The translations under genes and the position numbers were made by a program. Below, one piece after another: positions 51,730-59,814 of a DNA stretch of 64,000 nt. The DNA is from Verrucomicrobia bacterium LW23 (GTDB lineage: Bacteria; Verrucomicrobiota; Verrucomicrobiia; Methylacidiphilales; UBA1321). The stretch's first letter is position 1. Each line of letters opens with the position of its first letter. Where the stretch lies: contig QAZA01000010.1 in assembly GCA_003054695.1 (NCBI GenBank), positions 219,284 through 283,283 on the forward strand, read 5' to 3'. The notes beneath the pieces are model-generated. The model saw nothing but the letters and a program-made list of their open reading frames with translations. It was not told the DNA's origin and ran no database searches.

Positions 51730-52380
51730 ATGAGCGCAATGTCCTCCGACACAACATCTTCGGCATCCAGCCCGTCCCCTGCGCCCGCCCTGGGCAACCC
51801 GGCGGCGCCGGCCGTATCGCCGCGCGTGCATCCTGCTCTGGCCAAGCTTTTTAGCAAGGCGGAGGCGCGGCACTTTACGGACGAGGAACTGCACGAAATC
51901 GTGAAGGTGTATCCGGACCGCGCGCCTCAGGCCGCCACGGTGCGATCCGTGCGGCACAAGGATCTGGCCATCATCAACGCGCTGGTCAAAGAGATCTTCT
52001 CCGAGTACGGCTACGAGCACGCCCACGAGCTGGCCTACAGCAAGTGCACGCGCGACATCCGCTACGTCGTGATCTACGCCACCCACGCTATGCTGGCGCA
52101 CGATCCCAAGTGGTTGGACGACAGGCTGTTACTGTGGCTGCGCGGTATCCTGCAATCCTTCAGTTTTCCCGACCGCAAAAAGCAGGACGCGGGCAAAGCG
52201 CTCTTTGCCGACCCCGTGCTGGAGACACGCCTGCGCGAGTTGCCCCGCCAGTGCCGCTCCATCTTCCACACCTACTACCGGCTCCAGCAGGAGATGCAGA
52301 AAAAGCTTGATCCGCCGCACTACTTCCACATCGCGCCCTACCTCTCCCAGGCCACATTTGTGCTAAGTGAGCCAGCGTAA
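51730..52380 (+). CDS. Phycobilisome/phycobiliprotein-family-like protein
   Basis: A 216-residue protein. Residues 41-54 read FSKAEARHFTDEEL, close to the conserved N-terminal EARYLSPGEL of allophycocyanin and phycocyanin. Residues 104-130 read SKCTRDIRYVVIYATHAMLAHDPKWLD, which matches the bilin-site helix [20 protein letters not shown] of allophycocyanin: Cys106, Arg108, Asp109 and Tyr112 are kept, though the Asp that contacts the bilin pyrrole nitrogens is Arg111. The helical continuation (LRGILQSF) matches the VREMYKSLG helix. A Pro/Ser/Ala-rich head of 33 residues and a longer C-terminal part are extra. It is adjacent to the aldolase gene. I know such folds in a few non-cyanobacteria. 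No bilin synthesis gene is nearby. Confidence 0.72.
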   Translation: MSAMSSDTTSSASSPSPAPALGNPAAPAVSPRVHPALAKLFSKAEARHFTDEELHEIVKVYPDRAPQAATVRSVRHKDLAIINALVKEIFSEYGYEHAHELAYSKCTRDIRYVVIYATHAMLAHDPKWLDDRLLLWLRGILQSFSFPDRKKQDAGKALFADPVLETRLRELPRQCRSIFHTYYRLQQEMQKKLDPPHYFHIAPYLSQATFVLSEPA

Positions 52381-52386
52381 GTGGCT

Positions 52387-52403
52387 GCGTCCTTAATGGA
52401 CGC
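52387..52403 (+). terminator. Short hairpin after the phycobiliprotein-like gene
   Basis: GCGTCC pairs with GGACGC around TTAAT, six bases past the stop. No T run follows, so it is at best a weak terminator. It may be a chance hairpin. Confidence 0.3.
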
Positions 52404-52482
52404 CTTGCCTGGGAAATGCTTCAGCCCAGCGCAACAAGCGTCGCGACTGGCCTGCCAGTACGCGGAGCGGGGAGAGCGGACC

Positions 52483-53007
52483 TCAGCGGCCCGTGCCGGC
52501 GGCACCCGCGGAGCCGGCATTGCCGGTGCTTACAGAGTGGGCGATTCGCACGGGATCCTTCTCCACCGTGCCACCGCGGTACACAAAGCGGCCGCGGAGG
52601 TCGCAACGGGTGCTGTTTTCGCTGACGTAGGCGCGGCCGTAGTAGGGCTTCCAGCCATGGTACTTGCTGTAGCCCAGGTAGGGGCGATGATTGTAATAGT
52701 GCGGGCGGCGGTAGCCGTAAACCGCAGGGCCGGGGTAGCCGGGCTCATCGCGCATAACGTAGAGTGCGTACGGGTAGCTGTCGTAGTCGTGCTGATACAG
52801 CTTGCCACCGACGACGAAGGGGCGATCGCACACGCCGTAACGTGCACAATCCCTGTACTTTACGCACGACGTCTTCGTCTTGGTGCACGTCACCTTTTTC
52901 TCGGTCCGGGGCTCCACCGTGGGGCCGGCAATCACGGGCATGGCTGCCGCCAGAGTGATGGCAAGGGCCGCAACGGCGCCGCCAAGGACATGGAGAAAGT
53001 GTTTCAT
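52483..53007 (-). CDS. Tyrosine-rich secreted protein
   Basis: A 174-residue protein with a clear signal peptide (MKHFLHVLGGAVAALAITLAAAMPVIAG). The mature part has a Cys-rich segment (CTKTKTSCVKYRDCARYGVCDR), then a stretch dense in Tyr, Gly, Pro and His (YGYRRPHYYNHRPYLGYSKYHGWKPYYGR), and a Gly/Ser/Ala tail. Such composition is common in cell-surface or spore-like coat proteins. Six cysteines could form disulfides. I do not recognise a family. Confidence 0.6.
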   Translation of the reverse strand: MKHFLHVLGGAVAALAITLAAAMPVIAGPTVEPRTEKKVTCTKTKTSCVKYRDCARYGVCDRPFVVGGKLYQHDYDSYPYALYVMRDEPGYPGPAVYGYRRPHYYNHRPYLGYSKYHGWKPYYGRAYVSENSTRCDLRGRFVYRGGTVEKDPVRIAHSVSTGNAGSAGAAGTGR

Positions 53008-53318
53008 GCGAAGGGGGGATGCGAAAGTTGGCGTGGCTGCGCAGGGGCGGGGCAGTGTGGCAGTGAGGTTAAGATCTTAACGCGTAGCAGTTTAGTGGGA
53101 TTTTAACGGCCCTGCGCGATTGAGACTTCGCGTTTGTAGCACGGGATGAAGGGTATGGCAAGAACCAGAAAGAGATTGAGGTAAAAAAGGTTACGACACT
53201 TGTAATTACACTTTTGTGTATGAACTCGGTCCCACATACCTTTTTGCGCCTGGGCGGGATTAGTCTTGCTGATGCACCTGCGGTTTGATAATCGGAATGG
53301 AGTTCTCCTTCTATCGCC
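53008..53318. other. Divergent intergenic region
   Basis: 311 bases between a - strand gene and a + strand gene, so promoters for both should be here. A TACAC-TTTT-GTGTA mini palindrome lies at 53207-53220. The stretch 53150-53230 is AT-rich and is the likely promoter zone. No other element is seen. Confidence 0.45.
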
Positions 53319-54515
53319 ATGACGTCTCTCCCCTACGCACGCCTGTTGTTGAGCGCGGCTCTTATCTTATGGAGCTGCATAGGCTTACGTGCCGCTAATC
53401 CGGTGGATAAAGCAGTCGAGACGCCCACGCCTGTCGCACCCCGGGCGGAAGCTTCCAGACCGAAGCCGATACAGAAGCTCAAGCTTCTCACCATTGGTAA
53501 CAGCTTTGCCGACAACGCTTTAGCGCATCTGCCGGCCCTGGTTAAGGCGGCCGGGAAGGAGCTTGTGTTGTTTCGCTGCAACCTGGGCGGTCGCTCCCTG
53601 GCCCAGCACTGCAGCTATATGGAGGCGTTTGAGAAGAATAACGACGACCCTGCGGGCCGCGCCTACAAGGGCAAAACGCATCCGGTTACCGGGGAGAAAA
53701 AGGATTTTTCCCTGCGCGAGGCGCTGGAGGCGGAGAAGTGGGACGTGGTGACCATCCAGCAGTTCAGCGCTCACAGTCACAGGTCGGAGACGTATCAGCC
53801 TTTTGCCAATAAGCTGATAGCTTATATAAAAGCGCATGCGCCTACTGCAAAGATCTATATTTACGAAACCTGGGCTTACCGTAAGGATCATCCCTTTTTT
53901 AAAGATGGCAAGTTGTCTCAGCAAGCTATGTACGAAGGATTGAAGGCTGCTTACGACAAGCTTTCGGACGAAACGGGCCTTCCTATTATCCCGGTCGGCG
54001 ACGCCTTTAAAACAGTAAGCGACATGCCGGAATGGCAGTACGTGGCGCCCGCCGGCGAGGCGATGCCGACCACGGCGCGCAATTCCGATTCCTCGCTGGG
54101 TACCATCCCCACAACGAACGCGCCGACCGGCGATGCCAGGCCATCCCAGACTTCCCCACCCGCGCCTTTGGCCGCAACCAACTCCCCTGCGCTGCCCAAC
54201 CCGTCCTCTGCCACCAACGCCCCGGCCTCCGCGCCAGGTACCGCGGCGCCGGTTCGCACGGTACCTCTGGAGACGCTGATCAAGAACGGTCTCTACCAAC
54301 ATGGCAGCCTGATGATGAAGGACCGCAAGCATGCCAACCAGTACGGAATGTTTCTGGCCGGTTGCGTTTGGTATGAGACTTTGTATGGAGATAATGTAGA
54401 AACTAACAGCTATATCCCGTCCGGCATCTCGCCGGAGGATGCCAAACTTTTGCGCCGCATCGCGCACGAGACCGTCGTGAAGGAACTTGCGCAACCCGTG
54501 GTGCCGATCAAGTAG
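53319..54515 (+). CDS. DUF4886 SGNH-hydrolase-like exported protein
   Basis: A 398-residue protein with an N-terminal signal peptide (up to about residue 25, before AANPVDK). DUF4886 begins at KLLTIGNSFADNALAHLPAL (GNS block, nucleophile Ser) and includes FRCNLGGRSLAQHC and WDVVTIQQFSAHSH. The putative catalytic Asp/His pair is in DRKHANQYGMFLAGCVWYE near the end. Between the last two a Pro/Thr/Ala/Ser-rich insert of about 70 residues (from about residue 245) splits the domain. It is likely a periplasmic esterase or deacetylase of glycans. It is convergent with the PhyH gene. Confidence 0.83.
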   Translation: MTSLPYARLLLSAALILWSCIGLRAANPVDKAVETPTPVAPRAEASRPKPIQKLKLLTIGNSFADNALAHLPALVKAAGKELVLFRCNLGGRSLAQHCSYMEAFEKNNDDPAGRAYKGKTHPVTGEKKDFSLREALEAEKWDVVTIQQFSAHSHRSETYQPFANKLIAYIKAHAPTAKIYIYETWAYRKDHPFFKDGKLSQQAMYEGLKAAYDKLSDETGLPIIPVGDAFKTVSDMPEWQYVAPAGEAMPTTARNSDSSLGTIPTTNAPTGDARPSQTSPPAPLAATNSPALPNPSSATNAPASAPGTAAPVRTVPLETLIKNGLYQHGSLMMKDRKHANQYGMFLAGCVWYETLYGDNVETNSYIPSGISPEDAKLLRRIAHETVVKELAQPVVPIK

Positions 54516-54559
54516 GCCGGGGCATCAGTCAGGTGCGCAAGTCCTTGCTGTGCGGGGAG

Positions 54560-55375
54560 TTAGTGCAGCCCGCCGATCCAGTCGTTACCGCAGGCGCCGC
54601 CGCCTGCTGCGGCCTCAACCTCACAGTCGGTGCCGTCCATGCGCACCAGTGGCAGGTAAAACTTACTGATCTTCTCCAGCGAGCCGGCCGCGTAATGGCC
54701 GATAAAGCTGCGGCGAAAGCGGTCCTTGCTACGGTTGGGGCCGGAGCCGTGGATGGTGCTGCCACCGAAGAAAAGGGTATCGCCAGGTTCCATCGGCACG
54801 TCAATCGGCTTGTGCCCTTTGGGCACGCGGGTAATGGCGTGAGAGAAGGACTCTTTACGCAGATTTTCGTCCGCCTTCTCCTGGCATAACAGGTTGCCCG
54901 TGTGGGTCTTAGGCACAACCATCATGCCACCGTTCTCGCGGTCCACGCGGTCAATCGCCGTCCACGCCGCCATGCAGGTTCCGGGCTGGACGAGCAGGTA
55001 GAGGTTGTCCTGGTGCAGCGCCTGGCCGCGGGCTCCTGGTGGCTTAAAGTAGTACATCGTCTGTGTGGCCACCGGTTCCTCGCCAAACAGGGCGTGCAGG
55101 ACTTCACGCACGCGCGGGTGAATCATATGTTTACGCGCGATGTTGCTGTAGCGGTGCGGGTGAACGATGCGCGGATACTTGTAGAGCGGATCGTCGGGAT
55201 TGCGGATGCCGTCGTCGTGCGCTTTTTCGGGCAGTTCGTCGTGTATGCGTTCAAACTCCGCCTTCAGCTCCTCCACTTCCTCGGGGGAATACATGCCGCG
55301 CACGACTACATATCCCTCGCGGTCGTAGTCCGCCTTTAGCGCCTGCAGGTCGATGTCCGACTGTAAAGTAATCAT
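54560..55375 (-). CDS. Phytanoyl-CoA dioxygenase (PhyH) family oxygenase
   Basis: A 271-residue Fe(II)/2-oxoglutarate oxygenase. The iron triad is His121-x-Asp123 (ALHQDNLYLLV) and His209 (GGSTIHGSG), with Arg219 or Arg221 for 2-oxoglutarate. The N-terminus starts with YDREGYVVVRGMYSPEEVE, common to the PhyH group. It hydroxylates an unknown small molecule. It is divergent from the AraC regulator, a pairing that repeats widely in Planctomycetes and relatives, and the 92-base gap between them would hold a shared control region. Confidence 0.88.
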   Translation of the reverse strand: MITLQSDIDLQALKADYDREGYVVVRGMYSPEEVEELKAEFERIHDELPEKAHDDGIRNPDDPLYKYPRIVHPHRYSNIARKHMIHPRVREVLHALFGEEPVATQTMYYFKPPGARGQALHQDNLYLLVQPGTCMAAWTAIDRVDRENGGMMVVPKTHTGNLLCQEKADENLRKESFSHAITRVPKGHKPIDVPMEPGDTLFFGGSTIHGSGPNRSKDRFRRSFIGHYAAGSLEKISKFYLPLVRMDGTDCEVEAAAGGGACGNDWIGGLH

Positions 55376-55467
55376 GCTGTAACTGTATCGTGCAGCGTTA
55401 AAAAGAGAATTGGCAGGGCGGCTGAAAACATATAAGATACGCCTGACCCTTCTCTTCCTGAGGCCTT

Positions 55468-56316
55468 ATGAGAATCCCGCCCGGCGCCACCTCTTTTGTC
55501 GGCGCTCCCGCTACGCTTAGTCCCGGCGAGTTTCGCGAGCGGCGCCTGCGTCACACGTTTCGCCTGCACGGGTCGCAGGACTGGCTTCTTATCCTGACGC
55601 TGGGCGGCGGAGGGCTGTACAGATGCGGACCGGAAGCGGCTGCTGTTGAGCATGTTACGTGTGCCAACGAGGTAACCCTTTTTCGGCCCGGGGTGTTTCA
55701 GGATTACCGCATTGCACCCGCCTCGGGCCGGTGGGATCTCCTGTACGCGCACTTTCTGCCGCGAGCGGACTGGCTGCCGTGGCTGGCGTGGCCCGAGGTG
55801 GCGCCCGGCTCCGTTATGCTCCTTGCGTTGCCGCCCGAGGAGAGCCGGCGTGCGGCGGCGCTGCTTCGCGAGACGATTCGCCATGCGCAAGGTACAGCGC
55901 CGCGCCGTATCCCCCTGGCGCAGAATGCCTTGGAGCGGCTGGTGCTGGTCTGCGACTCGGCCAACCCCCGGCAGGCGGCGCTACGCCCGGACGCGCGAAT
56001 TCTGCGCGCGGCGGACCACCTGGGCACGCGGCTGGCCGCACCGTTTGACGCGGAGGAGCTGAGTCGCGCGGCGGGGCTGTCGCCGTCGCGCCTGCGCCAT
56101 CTTTTTCGCAGCCAGATGGGCGTGGCGCCGCAGGCGTATCACGAGGGGCTGCGCATTCGCCGCGCGCGCGAGCTGCTGGCGATGTCGCGGCAGACGGTGG
56201 GGGAAATTGCGGCGGAGCTGGGGTTCGACACGCCGTTCTATTTCTCGCTGCGCTTTAAAAAGCACACGGGGGAGAGCCCGCGCGCTTTTCGGCAGCGGAT
56301 GATTAGCGGCGGCTAA
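55468..56316 (+). CDS. AraC-family transcriptional regulator
   Basis: A 282-residue protein. The N-terminal 150 residues are a cupin-type sensor (RLRHTFRLHGSQDWLLILTLGGGGLYRCG, then VTLFRPGVFQDYR). The C-terminal two helix-turn-helix units read FDAEELSRAAGLSPSRLRHLFRSQMG and VGEIAAELGFDTPFYFSLRFKKHTGESP. The presumed target is the divergent PhyH gene. It ends three bases before the stop of the next - strand gene. Confidence 0.92.
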   Translation: MRIPPGATSFVGAPATLSPGEFRERRLRHTFRLHGSQDWLLILTLGGGGLYRCGPEAAAVEHVTCANEVTLFRPGVFQDYRIAPASGRWDLLYAHFLPRADWLPWLAWPEVAPGSVMLLALPPEESRRAAALLRETIRHAQGTAPRRIPLAQNALERLVLVCDSANPRQAALRPDARILRAADHLGTRLAAPFDAEELSRAAGLSPSRLRHLFRSQMGVAPQAYHEGLRIRRARELLAMSRQTVGEIAAELGFDTPFYFSLRFKKHTGESPRAFRQRMISGG

Positions 56317-56319
56317 GGG

Positions 56320-57012
56320 CTACCCTTCCAGTTGCCGCTGCTCGTCTATCAGTCGTGTCTCGACATTCAGGGCGATTTGCAAGTCCTCCACCTGGCGGGT
56401 GCAAAGGGAGTCAAGATCCTGTAGCTCAAGCACTTCGGAGGGGGAGGAAATCGCGTCGACGCCCCAGCGGCCGGTGTAGTCGCGCAGGATGCGGTCGGTG
56501 TTTAGCGCGCGCAAAATGCTGTCGCGCAGGTCGGACAGCTTTTGGTCGACGTCGTCGGGGCTCTGCGCGGTCGTCACCTCCACACCGTGTTTGCGCAGCT
56601 GCGCCACGGCCCTGTGTTTATCGACCATGTTGTTGTAGATGCGGATTTTACGGAGGATGTCGATAAGGTTGGCGTATTGGGCGAGCGCTTTTTTGCGCTC
56701 CTTCCAGGATGCCGAAGCGATAGCGACGACGGAGGCGCTGGCGATGACGAAAAAGGTGATTGCCATCCGCGACGAGCGCGTGATTGCCAGCGCGAGGAGC
56801 GTGATGCCGATCAGAAACGCGATGGCAGGCGCGAAGTAGTTGAGCAGGAAGGGGATAAATCCGGTGTACGACGCGTTCCCCATCTCCACAATTTCCGCAA
56901 TCTTCGATTTTTTCAGGTCAATAGCCTTGAGCATCTCGTTGTCGAGAACGAGCCCGTCAAAGTCGTAGCCTGCCGGGCCGGATTTGCCGACTTTTGTCTT
57001 TTTGTAGCCCAT
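56320..57012 (-). CDS. Hypothetical membrane protein, paralogue 1 of a tandem pair
   Basis: A 230-residue protein. It starts with a DFDGLVLDNEMLKAIDL segment, then two membrane segments (about residues 53-100). A cytoplasmic helical region follows, with a charged YANLIDILRKIRIYNNMVDKHRAVAQLRKHGVEV and the tail QVEDLQIALNVETRLID. It parallels its neighbour at 57023-57760 along most of the length. I recognise no named domain. The architecture suggests a signalling or scaffolding protein that binds the inner membrane. Confidence 0.72.
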   Translation of the reverse strand: MGYKKTKVGKSGPAGYDFDGLVLDNEMLKAIDLKKSKIAEIVEMGNASYTGFIPFLLNYFAPAIAFLIGITLLALAITRSSRMAITFFVIASASVVAIASASWKERKKALAQYANLIDILRKIRIYNNMVDKHRAVAQLRKHGVEVTTAQSPDDVDQKLSDLRDSILRALNTDRILRDYTGRWGVDAISSPSEVLELQDLDSLCTRQVEDLQIALNVETRLIDEQRQLEG

Positions 57013-57022
57013 GGCCTAAACC

Positions 57023-57760
57023 TCACGCCTCCAGCTTGTTGTCCAGCAGGCGCGATTCGACGTTGAGGGAGTGCTGAATCTCTTCCATCTGGCGGGCGCA
57101 GCTCTCCTCCAGGTCGATGAGATTGAGGGCGTCCCTCTCGTGGCCGTCTCCCAGGTTGTTGCCCCATGTGTTGGAGTAGCCGCGGATGATACGGTCGGCG
57201 TGCAGGGATTTGAGGATGCCGGCGCGAAGCTGGCTCAGGCGCTCGGGCAGGGTGGTATCGGCGGGGGTATTGACCTCCATACCCAGCCGTTTAAATTCGG
57301 AAACAACACGCAAACGTGCGACGATGTGGTTGTAGCTGCGTAACTTACGCAGAATGGGGATGAGGTTGTGGTACTTCCTCCGCAGCGTGCGCTGAGTGTG
57401 TATGCGTGATGCTATCGTGCCCAGGCCTGAAGCGATAAAAACGAAAAGTGCCAAGCCGAAAAGCCAGCCCATAGCATCGGACAAGGACGTGGAGTGGTTT
57501 ATATAGACAGTGTCGGAAGCGAAGGATATTAAACCCAGGAAGGAGAAAGTTCCTACGGCAGCGAAGAGCTGCAGGATAACCCACCAGGTCAGTCGGTACG
57601 CGTAGCCGAGCGGCGAAAAACTGCTGGCCTCGATGACACGCGCGATTTCGTGGTTGGGGAGAGCGATGGCGCTGAGCATTTCTTCGTCGATCTGCAGCCC
57701 GTCGAAGTCGACAGCGTTGGCGCCGTTTTCGAGTTTAACTGCGAAGAAAGGAATGCTCAT
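57023..57760 (-). CDS. Hypothetical membrane protein, paralogue 2 of a tandem pair
   Basis: A 245-residue paralogue of the 56320 gene. It has DFDGLQIDEEMLSAIAL, two or three membrane segments (about residues 60-110), YHNLIPILRKLRSYNHIVARLRVVSEFKRLGMEV and QMEEIQHSLNVESRLLDN. The pair arose by gene duplication and has diverged well beyond half of the positions. They lie head to tail, 10 bases apart, and are likely one operon. The 12-bp palindrome at 57788-57814 lies just upstream and may control it. Confidence 0.72.
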   Translation of the reverse strand: MSIPFFAVKLENGANAVDFDGLQIDEEMLSAIALPNHEIARVIEASSFSPLGYAYRLTWWVILQLFAAVGTFSFLGLISFASDTVYINHSTSLSDAMGWLFGLALFVFIASGLGTIASRIHTQRTLRRKYHNLIPILRKLRSYNHIVARLRVVSEFKRLGMEVNTPADTTLPERLSQLRAGILKSLHADRIIRGYSNTWGNNLGDGHERDALNLIDLEESCARQMEEIQHSLNVESRLLDNKLEA

Positions 57761-57787
57761 AGTAGCCTCACGTTGTGTGCGTGCTTA

Positions 57788-57814
57788 GGCTACCATGTAT
57801 AATACATGGTAGCC
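57788..57814. repeat. Perfect 12-bp palindrome with 3-base centre
   Basis: GGCTACCATGTA and TACATGGTAGCC flank TAA. It lies between the end of the RNase G gene (stop at 57871) and the start of the tandem paralogues (ATG at 57760), both on the - strand. Either a terminator stem for RNase G without a T run or an operator for the next genes would fit. Confidence 0.75.
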
Positions 57815-57870
57815 ATTCGCGCAACTAAACGTGGGCCTGTCACGTGCGAATTTGGGCCGGATGGCGATGC

Positions 57871-59451
57871 TTAGTACAGCTCTTCGTCGTTGACGGCGTT
57901 GACGATGCGGAACTCCTCGAAGTGGTAGCGGGGGTTGACGCGGAAGCTGAGTTTGCCCTGGAAGCGGCGTTCGATATCGATGAGGAGCTCTTCGTCTTCG
58001 TTTTTGAGGCGCTCGAGGACCTGGGCGTTGACGAGGACGCGGATTTCGTGGACCTCGGGGTGGAGGCGCATCACACGTATGATAGCGCGCTGGATCTCGA
58101 CGCTCATCGTCTCCGGCGACTTGATGACACCTTTGCCTTTGCACACCGGGCACTCCATGTACACGGCGCGGCTGATGCTTTCCATCACGCGCTGGCGGGT
58201 CATTTCCATCAGGCAGAAGGCGCTGATCGGCAGGACGTGCGTTTTGGCTTTGTCGCGGCGCAGGCACTCCTTCATCTTGTTGTACACGGCCTGCTTGTCG
58301 CGGGCCTGTTTCATGTCGATGAAGTCGATGACCACCTGACCACCAATGTTGCGCAGGCGCAGCTGGCGGCTGATCTCCTCGGCGGCCTCCAGGTTGGTTT
58401 GCAGGATGGTCTTGTCGTGATTTTGCGTGCCTTTGTTGCGGCCGGTGTTCACGTCGATGGCGACGAGCGCTTCTGTCTCATCCACAACGAGATAGCCACC
58501 GCACGGCAGCCATACCTGGCGGCGGAAGGCGGTGTCGATCTGCTTCTCGATGTTAAACTTTTCGAAGATCGGCGCGGCTTCGTTGTAGTACTTGATCTTC
58601 TTTTGCGAGCGCTTGGAAATAGCGCCGACGAGATCGCGTATCCTGTTGGCGGCGTTCTCGTTATCGATGATGATGCGGTCCACCTCATCGGTCAGGAAGT
58701 CCCGCACGGTGCGCTCGATCAGGTCGGGCTCGGCCTGCAGGAGCGTGGGGGCCTGCTGGGATTTGAGGCGCGCCTCGATGTGGCGCCACTGCTCCAGCAG
58801 CACGTGCAGGTCCCGCACAAAATAGCGCGCTTTCTGGCCCTCGCCAACGGTGCGGATAATGACGCCGGTGCCGGCGGGTAAGTCCAACTCGTACAGGATC
58901 TTGCGCAGCCGCTGGCGCTCCTTGTCGTCGTCGATTTTGCGCGAGATGCCGCACTGATCCGAGAACGGCATGAACACAAGGTAGCGGCCTGGCAGGGAGA
59001 TGTTGGTGGTGATGCGGGGGCCCTTGTTGCCGATGGGGCCCTTGGTCACCTGTACGATGATCTCGCTACCGGGGGGGTAGAGATTCGGTATGTCGTTGGC
59101 GGTGAAGCGCTTCTGGTTGCGGCGCTTGCTGCTTTCGCGCTCGATGACCTCGACTTCGTCCTCGCTTTTGCCGGCACCGGGTACGGCGTCCCAGTAGTGG
59201 AGAAAGGCGTTTTTGTCCAGGCCGATGTCCACGAACATGGCCTTGAGGTTGCCCTCCAGATTCTTGACGCGGCCTTTGTAGATGGAGCCGGAGATCTGGC
59301 GGTCATTATCCCGCTCGATGGAGAATTCCTCAAGGCGGCCGCCTTCTAGTACGGCGACGCGGCGTTCGAGGCGCTCACAGCTGATGATAATTTCTTTTTC
59401 GTCACCTTTACGTTTAAATCCAAAAAATCCGCGTATTGAGTCGAGAATCAT
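57871..59451 (-). CDS. rng: Ribonuclease E/G family endoribonuclease
   Basis: A 526-residue protein, the size of RNase G. The N-terminal S1-like domain begins SGSIYKGRVKNLEGNLKAMFVDIG. The catalytic metal-binding Asp residues are in ALVAIDVNTGRN and GGQVVIDFIDMK. The Zn-link is CPVCKGKG, and a small C-terminal domain follows. It cleaves single-stranded AU-rich RNA and matures rRNA. It is downstream of rodA, a conserved neighbour arrangement in several phyla. Confidence 0.93.
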   Translation of the reverse strand: MILDSIRGFFGFKRKGDEKEIIISCERLERRVAVLEGGRLEEFSIERDNDRQISGSIYKGRVKNLEGNLKAMFVDIGLDKNAFLHYWDAVPGAGKSEDEVEVIERESSKRRNQKRFTANDIPNLYPPGSEIIVQVTKGPIGNKGPRITTNISLPGRYLVFMPFSDQCGISRKIDDDKERQRLRKILYELDLPAGTGVIIRTVGEGQKARYFVRDLHVLLEQWRHIEARLKSQQAPTLLQAEPDLIERTVRDFLTDEVDRIIIDNENAANRIRDLVGAISKRSQKKIKYYNEAAPIFEKFNIEKQIDTAFRRQVWLPCGGYLVVDETEALVAIDVNTGRNKGTQNHDKTILQTNLEAAEEISRQLRLRNIGGQVVIDFIDMKQARDKQAVYNKMKECLRRDKAKTHVLPISAFCLMEMTRQRVMESISRAVYMECPVCKGKGVIKSPETMSVEIQRAIIRVMRLHPEVHEIRVLVNAQVLERLKNEDEELLIDIERRFQGKLSFRVNPRYHFEEFRIVNAVNDEELY

Positions 59452-59814
59452 CCCATTCCTTCCTTGCGTTCCGGGCGGGGCCAGACCTGGAGAGATGCAA
59501 AAGCGTTAGCATGTTAAGTTAGTGGCGTAAGCAGAGGGGGAAATCCGTTGGGGGCGGCGGGGCGGGAACGACAGGGCGGCATCGGCTGCGAGGGGTGGCG
59601 GGTGCGTTGCGCTGCGCTGCTGCGATGGTGCGGGGTTGCACCATAGCACCGCATGCGAGAGGGGGCTGCTATGAGCTCCGTTCATGCAATGCGGCATGCC
59701 GGGGTTAGACCCGGTTTGTGCAGGCGAGCGTGCGATCCCGGGCCTGGCTGGCCATGGATGCCGTTGATGTCACGTATGTTACCGATGTTGCCGCAGTGGC
59801 GGGTTTCTCCTTGG
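59452..59814. other. Intergenic region between rodA and rng
   Basis: 363 bases. It carries an ATGGTGC-GGGGTT-GCACCAT 7-bp inverted repeat at 59625-59644. No protein-like frame is evident. A promoter for rng may lie here, although rodA and rng are on the same strand and could be co-transcribed. Confidence 0.45.
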
